DNA of 64,000 nt. It comes from Mycobacterium angelicum (GTDB lineage Bacteria; Actinomycetota; Actinomycetes; Mycobacteriales; Mycobacteriaceae). Shown piece by piece: positions 57,915-64,000 of this stretch; positions within the stretch are counted from its first letter, which is position 1; every line of letters starts with the position of its first letter. Made by a program: the position numbers and the translations under genes. Where the stretch lies: positions 62,001 to 126,000 of the forward strand of contig NZ_MVHE01000013.1 of the NCBI RefSeq assembly GCF_002086155.1. The letters run 5' to 3'. Under the pieces are notes generated by a model that was given only the letters and a program-made list of their open reading frames with translations, was not told where the DNA came from and searched no databases.

Positions 57915-59239
57915 GGACTGCGCAGCACCTCGTCGACGGCCTTGGACAGCCGGCTCAGTGATGTCGCCGGTTTCGCACCGCGCAGCACGGGTCCGAAGTT
58001 GCGCTCCATCAGCGCGGTGATCTTCTCCCAAGCCGGGGTGATCGGCAGGCCCTCGGAGACGGCCGGTCCTTCCGTCAGCACGGCGAGGTTATCGAGCCTG
58101 CGGTGTGCTGCGGCGAAGCCGTCGGAAGTGATCGCGGACTTGAGCACCGGCACGAAAAGCCGGGATTCGCCGATCAATTCCTGCCCGACGGGTCCAGTTG
58201 CGAACTTCACGAATTCCCAGGCCTGTTCCTGGCGACGACTCATCGATGCGATGGCCAGTCCGGTGACCCCGATGGCGGAGCAGGCGGCCTTGCCGCGCGG
58301 GCCGATCGGCAGCGGGGCCACGTCGAAGTCGAGGTCGGCGGCTCGATCGAAGGTCGAATATCGCCAGTGTCCACTGAGGGCCATCGCCGCCTTGTTCACC
58401 GCGAAGGAGTCCACCGTCGACATCGACTGTTGGTCAGCGGTGTTGGGTGCGACCTTGTGCTTGTTGATCAGATCGGCGTAAAACTGCACCGCTTCGATGA
58501 ACGCCTCTTGATCGAAGTTGAGGTGGGTGGGGTTCATCCGCGGTGTGGACCAAGGCACGCCGTTGTTCATGGCGAACAGCCCGGCCGAGTAGAACGAGAC
58601 CCACGCGTTGACGAAACCCCACTGTTGCACTCTCCCCGACGCATCCCGCTTGGTGAGCGCCTTCGCCGCATCCAGGAATTCGTCGAAAGACCAGGGCTGT
58701 TTCGAGGACTGTTTCCAGCTGCCAGGTGGTGGGTGCACTCCGGCGTCGGCGAACAGCTTCTTGTTGAAGTAGAGGTAGCAGCCCGACCATTGCTCGGGCA
58801 GTGCGTATTGACCTCCGTCGTAGGTGAAGGTCTCGTACAGGCTGCCCATGCTTTGCGATTTCAGTTGCGCCGCAAAAGCCTTGTCTCGCGCCAGCAAGCT
58901 GTTGAGGTCGAGCAGCACCCCGCGGTCCGCCAGTTCGGCGTAGGTCAATTCCCATGTCATCAACACATCCGGGCATTTGCCGCCGGCACAGAACGTGGAA
59001 AGCTGCTGCATGACACCGGGTCCGGATAGCAGTGCGCGCACCTTGATCTCGGGGTGCCGGCGCTGAAATTCCTCGATGATGTACATCCGGGGCCGAACCT
59101 CGTCCGGATTGGCCGCGAAAAAGAACGTCAAAGCGTCGTCGTCGGAGGCACAGCCGGCCGCCCACGGTGCTGCCGAGGCCGCGGTGAGTGCGCCGGCGCC
59201 GCGCAACAGGCTGCGGCGCCCGAACGGCTTATCGAACAT
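57911..59239 (-). CDS. ABC sugar-binding lipoprotein (Tat-type signal)
   Basis: 442 residues. N-terminus RRSLLRGAGALTAASAAPWAAGC holds a twin-arginine motif and a lipobox AAGC, so the protein is likely Tat-exported and lipid anchored. The mature domain is an extracellular solute-binding protein of the MalE/UgpB type (FAANPDEVRPRMYIIEEFQRRHPEIKVRALLSGPG, later MTWELTYAELADRGVLLDLN). Homologous to M. tuberculosis Rv2041c. First gene of the ABC operon. Confidence 0.95.
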   Translation of the reverse strand: MFDKPFGRRSLLRGAGALTAASAAPWAAGCASDDDALTFFFAANPDEVRPRMYIIEEFQRRHPEIKVRALLSGPGVMQQLSTFCAGGKCPDVLMTWELTYAELADRGVLLDLNSLLARDKAFAAQLKSQSMGSLYETFTYDGGQYALPEQWSGCYLYFNKKLFADAGVHPPPGSWKQSSKQPWSFDEFLDAAKALTKRDASGRVQQWGFVNAWVSFYSAGLFAMNNGVPWSTPRMNPTHLNFDQEAFIEAVQFYADLINKHKVAPNTADQQSMSTVDSFAVNKAAMALSGHWRYSTFDRAADLDFDVAPLPIGPRGKAACSAIGVTGLAIASMSRRQEQAWEFVKFATGPVGQELIGESRLFVPVLKSAITSDGFAAAHRRLDNLAVLTEGPAVSEGLPITPAWEKITALMERNFGPVLRGAKPATSLSRLSKAVDEVLRSP

Positions 59240-59288
59240 GGCGCGTGACTATCTCGACCCCTCCCGTCGCCCACTTATGACGTCCTTC

Positions 59289-60206
59289 TTAGCCGATGGC
59301 GCCGAGTCCGTCCTGAGATGACCAAAACGGCAGCGTGAACACCGCGTTAGCGAGACGTTCCGGATCGCTCCGGATGTCGACTTCGTGTATGCGGTCATCG
59401 TCGCCGATCCTGATCTGCAGCAGTGCCTGCACCCGCCCTGCCGGCGCCAACACGATGCCCGGGATGCCGTCGATGAGCAGCACGACGCCCGACGCCGCTC
59501 GGTGGGTGAAGCGGCGGGTCTCGTCAGCGACCTCCCTGGCGCCGCGCACCTCGGTGGGCACATCGTCGGGAACCAGCGACCGGTCGACCCGGCGCACCAC
59601 ATCGGGCGCCAGCAGCTGCAACAGGACACCGATGTCGCCACCGCGCGAGGCCGCCAGAAACGCTTCCACGATCTTGACGTGCTCGGCCGTGCGTTCGGTT
59701 CGCACGGCGGGGTCGGGCATCAGGCGCCCACGCGCCCGGCTGGCGAGTTTCTTGGCGGCCACCGGCGAGCGGTCCAACAACTCGCCGACGGTCTCGAACG
59801 GCACGGCGAATACGTCGTGCAGGACGAATGCCACCCGCTGGGCGGGTGAAAGTCGGTCGAGGACAACCTGCAGCGCCCGGCTGACCGAATCGGCCAGCAG
59901 AGCTTCTTCGTCGGCCGCGGCCGCGACGCGCTCATCAAGATCCGCGGGTTCGAGCAGCGGCCGTTCGGGTCGGCGCTGGCGCGCTCGCAGCTGATCGACT
60001 GCTTCATGCGCGGTGATGGTGGTGAACCATCCGGTCAAGTTCTCCACGACTGCGAAATCCGAGGCGCTGGCCTTGAGCCAGGCCGATTGCACCGCATCCT
60101 CGGCGTCGGCAGCCGAGCCGAGTAGCTGAAACGCCACGGATCTGAGGTGCTGTCGGTCTGCGTCAAAGCGTTGCGCCAGCACGGCGAGATCTTCAGTTGC
60201 GTCCAT
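59289..60206 (-). CDS. ECF41-type RNA polymerase sigma factor
   Basis: 305 residues. Sigma-2 (LAQRFDADRQHLRSVAFQLLGSAADAEDAVQSAWLKAS) and sigma-4 (LDRLSPAQRVAFVLHDVFAVPFETVGELLDRSPVAAKKLASRARGRL) are followed by an about 120-residue SnoaL-like C-terminal extension with a DPERLAN element like the ECF41 signature. The extension regulates the sigma factor in cis without an anti-sigma factor. ATG at 60206 is opposite the DoxX gene. Confidence 0.93.
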   Translation of the reverse strand: MDATEDLAVLAQRFDADRQHLRSVAFQLLGSAADAEDAVQSAWLKASASDFAVVENLTGWFTTITAHEAVDQLRARQRRPERPLLEPADLDERVAAAADEEALLADSVSRALQVVLDRLSPAQRVAFVLHDVFAVPFETVGELLDRSPVAAKKLASRARGRLMPDPAVRTERTAEHVKIVEAFLAASRGGDIGVLLQLLAPDVVRRVDRSLVPDDVPTEVRGAREVADETRRFTHRAASGVVLLIDGIPGIVLAPAGRVQALLQIRIGDDDRIHEVDIRSDPERLANAVFTLPFWSSQDGLGAIG

Positions 60207-60208
60207 GG

Positions 60209-60235
60209 GGTCACCTTTCCCGGGCAGAAATCGTC
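60209..60235 (+). promoter_or_regulatory. Candidate ECF41 target promoter of the DoxX gene
   Basis: GGTCACC (60209-60215), 16 bases, CGTC (60232-60235) agrees with the ECF41 consensus TGTCACA-N16-CGTC. It lies right upstream of the divergent sigma gene start and 51 bases before the DoxX gene start. Confidence 0.55.
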
Positions 60236-60286
60236 AAGAAGATGACCGCTTCCATCGAACGATTCTGCTGTAAGGAGACCAGCACC

Positions 60287-60646
60287 ATGACCTTATCGAA
60301 TGCCACCTACCTCGCGGTCGTGGTGACGACGGCCATCGTCACCGCGGGAATCGCGGTGCCCGATCTCATTCCCGCCGAGTTCGTGCTGGCCAATTCGGCG
60401 CGGGTGAACGTGCCGCGCTCGTGGCTGCCGACGCTGGCGGTGTTGAAGCTGGCCGGAGCCGGAGGGCTGGTGGTGGGGCTGCTCGGCTTGTCCGGGATAG
60501 GAATCGCCGCGGCGACGGGGCTGGTGCTGTACTTCATCGGCGCCGTAATCGCGCACGTGCGGGCCGGCGTGTTTTCCAACATCGCATTTCCAGGCGGCTA
60601 CCTGTTGCTGTCGATCGCATCGCTGGCGCTGATGGTGTTGCACTGA
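60287..60646 (+). CDS. DoxX-like membrane protein
   Basis: 119 residues, four membrane helices (YLAVVVTTAIVTAGIAVPDLI, LKLAGAGGLVVGLLGLSGIGIAAATGLVLYFIGAVIAHV, GGYLLLSIASLALMVL) with the DoxX/SURF4-like Leu/Gly composition. AAGGAGA precedes the ATG at 60287. Divergent from the ECF41 sigma gene; the two are the usual kind of ECF41 partner pair. Biochemical role unknown. Confidence 0.85.
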   Translation: MTLSNATYLAVVVTTAIVTAGIAVPDLIPAEFVLANSARVNVPRSWLPTLAVLKLAGAGGLVVGLLGLSGIGIAAATGLVLYFIGAVIAHVRAGVFSNIAFPGGYLLLSIASLALMVLH

Positions 60647-60653
60647 GTGGCGA

Positions 60654-61451
60654 TCAGGCGGGGAAGTACCGGACCCGGTTGATCGCGTTGCCGCGCCAGG
60701 CGACGTCGGCGAACAGAATGCCACGTCCATGGTCGCAGACCAGTGACAGCGTGACCGTTGAGCCGGCGCCGATCGTCTTCTGCCGGCGGGCGCCGCTGAG
60801 CTGCTCGACGAGTTCGGCCATGTCCAGCAGGTCGTCGTCGCCCAAAGTTATTGCGGCAGTGGACGACAGTGTGCTCGTGGCGGCAGCCTTGTCGCCGCGG
60901 ATCACCGCGTTGAGGAAGGTTTCCACCAGCTTCTTGTGACGCGCACCCGCCCGGCGAAAACCCGCCGCGAAGCCGCCGGTACCAATGAGGCCCTGGTTGC
61001 CCAACAACCCCCGGGACAATTGCAGGGCCGGCGCGGCTGCGCGTGTTCCGGTGCGCAGGAACTGCAGCATCATCGCCGGCAGCTCCCAGTACGCCCGCAG
61101 ATGGTCAATCTGCCAGTCGCCGTTGACTTCTCGAAGGTCATAGCGCAGGAACGCCGGAATGAACATCGTCACCGCCGAACCCATGGCCACCTCGAGTTCG
61201 AGGTCGCGCAACACGACGTGGCCGGAGACGATGTCCAGGTCGCGATGGAAAGTGATGTCACGCGGAGCGATGAAGGTGTCGAAGAAACGGCCGATCGCTT
61301 CGTGTCCCACGTGTGGACGTGACCCCACCGGATCTTCGACACGGCCGTCGCGGGTGAACAGTGCGACCCAGCCGGCGCGGTCGTGGGCGCCGGCCGCCCG
61401 CGGCGACCGTTCCACCGCCGCCAACAGATCCTCGCGGTCGGGTGCGACCAT
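60654..61451 (-). CDS. Conserved protein of two NTF2-like domains (Rv2042c homologue)
   Basis: 265 residues, the same length as M. tuberculosis Rv2042c. Two SnoaL/NTF2-like domains: ERSPRAAGAHDRAGWVALFTRDGRVEDPVGSRPHVGHEAIGRFFDTFIAP near the N-terminus, then KKLVETFLNAVIRGDKAAATSTLSS in the second. These folds often bind or isomerise small ligands. ATG overlaps the pncA TGA by one base (TGATG). Function unknown. Confidence 0.9.
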   Translation of the reverse strand: MVAPDREDLLAAVERSPRAAGAHDRAGWVALFTRDGRVEDPVGSRPHVGHEAIGRFFDTFIAPRDITFHRDLDIVSGHVVLRDLELEVAMGSAVTMFIPAFLRYDLREVNGDWQIDHLRAYWELPAMMLQFLRTGTRAAAPALQLSRGLLGNQGLIGTGGFAAGFRRAGARHKKLVETFLNAVIRGDKAAATSTLSSTAAITLGDDDLLDMAELVEQLSGARRQKTIGAGSTVTLSLVCDHGRGILFADVAWRGNAINRVRYFPA

Positions 61452-62011
61452 CAACGCCCTCCGATCAACTCGATACTGGCCGAACGCATCTCGCCGAGCG
61501 CCTGCGTGGTCGAATCCGGCGACACCCCCGCCGTCAGGTCCAGCAGCACCCTGGTGGCCAAGCCGGCGCGGGCCGCGTCGTGGGCCGTATGACGTACGCA
61601 ATGCTCGGTGGCTATGCCGACGACGTCGACCTCGTCGACGTCGCGTTGGCGCAGCCAGTCCAGCAGTGGCGTGCCGTTCTCGTCGATGCCCTCGAAGCCG
61701 CTGTAGGCCGCGGCGTAGGCGCCCTTGCAGAAGACCGCCTCGATGGGGTTGGTGTCGAGACCGGGAACGAATTCGGCGCCGGCGCTGCCCGCCCGGCAGT
61801 GCGGCGGCCACGATGACGAATGGTCGGGACGGTCGGAGAAATGCTCGCCGGGATCGATGTGGAAGTCCTTGGTGGCCACGACATGGTGGTAGCCCCGATC
61901 CTGGGCGAGATAGTCATTGATGATCGAGGCCAGGGCGTCGGCGCCGGGTACCGGGATCGCGCCGCCCGCGCAGAAATCGTTCTGCACGTCGACGATGATC
62001 AACGCTCGCAC
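61451..62011 (-). CDS. pncA: Nicotinamidase/pyrazinamidase PncA
   Basis: 186 residues, the exact length of M. tuberculosis PncA. Catalytic Asp8, Lys96 and Cys138 and the iron-binding Asp49, His51, His57 and His71 are all in place. It converts nicotinamide to nicotinate in NAD salvage and activates pyrazinamide. His57 is retained (in contrast to M. bovis). Directly followed by the Rv2042c-type gene. Confidence 0.97.
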   Translation of the reverse strand: MRALIIVDVQNDFCAGGAIPVPGADALASIINDYLAQDRGYHHVVATKDFHIDPGEHFSDRPDHSSSWPPHCRAGSAGAEFVPGLDTNPIEAVFCKGAYAAAYSGFEGIDENGTPLLDWLRQRDVDEVDVVGIATEHCVRHTAHDAARAGLATRVLLDLTAGVSPDSTTQALGEMRSASIELIGGR

Positions 62012-62094
62012 GCACTACACCATACGCAGCGACCATCGACCGGGACCGAATCTGGCGGGTTTGTGCCCCGGTCACCCGGGGAACCCCACCGATC

Positions 62095-63051
62095 ATGTTG
62101 ATCCGCAGAATCGCGCGGCCCATGTTGTCGGCGGTATTCATCGCCCAGGGTGTGGAGGCGCTGCTCAACCCCAAACCTGCGGCCGAAGCCGCGCAGCCCA
62201 CCGCCGCCGGCTTGCAGTCCTTGCCGGACTCGGTCCGAAAGAGCATTCCGCAGGATGCCGAGACGCTGGCCCAGGTCAACGCCGCGGTGCAGATCGGCGG
62301 TGGTTTGCTGTTGGCGACCGGTCGGTTGCCGCGCATCGCCTCCTCCGCACTGGCGCTGACGGTAATACCGGGAAACCTTGGCGCCCATATGTTTTGGAGT
62401 GAAAGCGATCCAGAACGCAAGGCCGAGAAGCGGCGTGACTTCGTCACCGATGTCAGCCTGCTGGGTGGGCTGATCATCGCGTCGGCCGATACCGCAGGCA
62501 AGCCGTCACTGAGCTGGCGCGGCCGGCGGGCAGCCGAACGGCTCTCCGAGCGGGTCTCGTCGGCGCTGCCCGGGTCCTCTGACACACTGCTCGATTCGGA
62601 TCTGGGCGAGCGGATCGTGCACGGCCTGCACGTCGGCGCCGAACGCGGCCGCGAACTGGCAGCTACCGCCGCCGAAAAGGGCCAACCCTACGCCGAGGCG
62701 GCACTCGAACGCGGGCGCGAACTGGCAGCTACGGCCGCCGAAAAGGGCCAGCCCTACGCCGAGGCCGCGCTCGAACGCGGCCGCGAACTGGCCAGTGCGG
62801 CGGCTGAGCGCAGTGCGCCGTACGCCGAGGCGGCGCGCAAGCGCGGCGAACGCCTAGCGGGCACGGCTCGGGTGCGTGGCGTCGAGCTGGCCGAAACCGC
62901 ACGTCACCGCGGCGGTCAGCTGGCCGAAACGGCGGCCTCCCGCAGCAGCAAGCTTGCCGACGAGGCGGCGGCCCGCGGCAGCCGATTGGCGGACACCGCA
63001 CGCGACCGGATCGACGAGCAAGTCAACGGCCGCAATCGCTGGTGGCGCTAG
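62095..63051 (+). CDS. DoxX-type protein with repeated amphipathic C-terminal tail
   Basis: 318 residues. The first 130 residues are the DoxX fold (AQGVEALLNPKPAAEAAQP, QIGGGLLLATGRLPRIASSALALTVIPGNLGAHMFW). The C-terminal 140 residues are helical repeats of about 22 residues (RGRELAATAAEKGQPYAEAALE) with a nearly perfect DNA repeat. They may bind membranes or a partner. It ends by overlapping the convergent gluconokinase gene by 29 bases. Confidence 0.85.
   Translation: MLIRRIARPMLSAVFIAQGVEALLNPKPAAEAAQPTAAGLQSLPDSVRKSIPQDAETLAQVNAAVQIGGGLLLATGRLPRIASSALALTVIPGNLGAHMFWSESDPERKAEKRRDFVTDVSLLGGLIIASADTAGKPSLSWRGRRAAERLSERVSSALPGSSDTLLDSDLGERIVHGLHVGAERGRELAATAAEKGQPYAEAALERGRELAATAAEKGQPYAEAALERGRELASAAAERSAPYAEAARKRGERLAGTARVRGVELAETARHRGGQLAETAASRSSKLADEAAARGSRLADTARDRIDEQVNGRNRWWR
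62641..62838 (+). repeat. Three tandem 66-bp repeats coding 22-residue units
   Basis: Units at 62641-62706, 62707-62772 and 62773-62838; the first two are nearly identical and the third diverges in its second half. They code the unit ERGRELAATAAEKGQPYAEA-type helices of the DoxX protein tail. The copy number could vary among strains. Confidence 0.9.
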
Positions 63052-63565
63052 CCAGAAACTTCTCGGCCATAGTCTCGGCGTCGTCGGTTCCGTCGTCCTC
63101 GATGGTTAAGACGGTGCCGTGCTCGTCGGCGCCCAGCGGTTCAAGGGCGTCGAACTGTGAACGCAACAGCGCGACCGGCATGAAGTGATCGGATCTGGCA
63201 GCCAACCTGCGGCCGATCAGTTCCGGCGAACCGTCGAGGTGCAGGAACCGCGCGTGTAGGCAGTGCGCGCGGAGTTGGTCGCGGTATTTGCGCTTGAGCG
63301 CCGAGCAACTCACCACCCCGCCCTCACCGTGGTCGGCCAGCCATTCCCCGACCCGCTCCAGCCACGGGTGACGATCATCGTCGTCGAGCGGTACGCCGCC
63401 GCTCATCTTGGCGATATTGGCCGGCGGATGCAGGCTGTCGGCATCGATGAACGGAACCCGCAGCCGCCGCGCCAGGACCGTGCCGACAGTGGTTTTGCCC
63501 GAACCGGACACGCCCATCACTACGATGGGCGTACTAGCCGCGGCCGCTACAGATTTCGGTTCCAT
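63023..63565 (-). CDS. gntK: Gluconokinase (GntK)
   Basis: 180 residues, P-loop kinase. Walker A GVSGSGKTTVG, DADSLHPPANIAKMSGGVPLDDDDRHPWL is the gluconate-binding signature, and CSALKRKYRD is the LID region. Transfers phosphate from ATP to gluconate, feeding the pentose phosphate pathway. It overlaps the convergent DoxX gene by 29 bases and the upstream gene by 19 bases. Confidence 0.95.
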   Translation of the reverse strand: MEPKSVAAAASTPIVVMGVSGSGKTTVGTVLARRLRVPFIDADSLHPPANIAKMSGGVPLDDDDRHPWLERVGEWLADHGEGGVVSCSALKRKYRDQLRAHCLHARFLHLDGSPELIGRRLAARSDHFMPVALLRSQFDALEPLGADEHGTVLTIEDDGTDDAETMAEKFLASATSDCGR

Positions 63566-64000
63566 TCCATCCAGCCCACCCCGCTGCGCCCGTCGGCGGT
63601 GCTCAGGATGACCCAGGCGCGGGCGAACTGGCTTACCCGTCCGTCGGCAGCGGTCAGCCGCAGCGGCGCATGCCCGCGCGCGTCGATACTGGCGGTAAGC
63701 CCACCCGGGTTCAGCGTCAACGTCGAATTCGACGGTAATCCGTTGTCGTCGAAGACTTCTCGGATGTCGACCTGTTGCAGTTCGGTGACGTCACCGGCCG
63801 CGTCCTGGAGGTAGCCAAGGCCCATCGCCGGGGTATTCGGAATGCGCAGATGCAAGGCGTGGATGTGGGTGCCGTCATCGAGATGCAGCGCGCTCCACAT
63901 CCAGTCCATGCTCCACCAGTCGCGCACACCCCAGGAGTGGTCACGCTGTCCGGGAACCGAATCGAATTGGTAGTGGGCGTCATTCACGGTGACGCTGCCC
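63547..64000 (-). CDS. DUF7064-like / carotenoid-hydratase-like protein, partial
   Basis: 151 residues, the C-terminal part of a longer gene: the frame remains open to the window edge. VPGQRDHSWGVRDWWSMDWMWSALHLDDGTHIHALHLR is characteristic of the beta-rich AttH/CrtC-like hydratase or DUF7064 families, which carry His/Trp-rich active sites. Its end overlaps the gluconokinase start by 19 bases. Confidence 0.7.
   Translation of the reverse strand, partial: GSVTVNDAHYQFDSVPGQRDHSWGVRDWWSMDWMWSALHLDDGTHIHALHLRIPNTPAMGLGYLQDAAGDVTELQQVDIREVFDDNGLPSNSTLTLNPGGLTASIDARGHAPLRLTAADGRVSQFARAWVILSTADGRSGVGWMEWNRNL

Overview
The window is high-GC actinobacterial DNA from a Mycobacterium. A complete ESX type VII secretion locus with a PE/PPE pair, mycobacterial PncA, a DosR-type fdxA/universal-stress-protein cluster, mycothiol-dependent enzymes, frequent GTG starts and ATGA gene overlaps all point this way. 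The ESX gene set and order (eccE, mycP, eccD, MinD-like ATPase, espG, two esx genes, PPE, PE, single-chain eccC, eccB) match ESX-2, which suggests a slow grower other than M. tuberculosis. No tRNA, rRNA, insertion sequence or CRISPR array was recognised.

Region 1 (1-16.3 kb) is stress and accessory metabolism. It holds a broken ThDP enzyme at the edge, a CsbD-like protein, a HAD phosphatase, divergent SigF-type promoters between a membrane protein and a short-chain dehydrogenase, and a DUF1360-ChaB-UdgX operon. UdgX is the uracil-DNA cross-linking glycosylase. Next come a secreted beta-propeller-like lipoprotein, a cytochrome b/molybdopterin oxidoreductase operon, a PLP decarboxylase, a MerR/Hsp20 pair with a MerR-type promoter, a PAS-ANTAR regulator, a GTP cyclohydrolase I-like protein, and a fdxA/USP cluster with two DosR-like boxes.

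Region 2 (16.3-21.2 kb) is a tight minus-strand operon that is the best candidate for an undescribed system. It starts with a 25-residue leader peptide and a structured leader with a terminator-like hairpin. OsmC, cyanase, an acyl-CoA-dehydrogenase-fold oxidoreductase, an ECF sigma factor, its zinc anti-sigma factor, a flavin reductase and a formate/nitrite-type channel follow.

Region 3 (21.3-26.7 kb) holds DUF3097, a DUF1023 hydrolase divergent from a small T7SS-like protein, DUF3349, an ArsR operon behind a perfect 20-bp palindrome, and an EspR-like HTH gene.

Region 4 (26.8-44.4 kb) is ESX-2, with eccA2 at the upstream end beside eccB2. Region 5 (44.6-55.1 kb) is an ESX-associated accessory island. 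It contains a WXG100 protein with a frameshifted long substrate and a membrane protein (effector/immunity-like), kinase-free NHL and PknH_C-like sensor domains, an inverted truncated NHL paralogue, a large Pro/Ala-rich Esp-like protein, and YbaB-like and membrane-anchored proteins.

Region 6 (55.1-64 kb) is an Rv2038c-Rv2041c-type sugar ABC transporter, an ECF41 sigma factor with a likely target promoter on a divergent DoxX gene, an Rv2042c homologue, pncA, a DoxX protein with a repeated C-terminal tail, gluconokinase and a partial gene at the edge.
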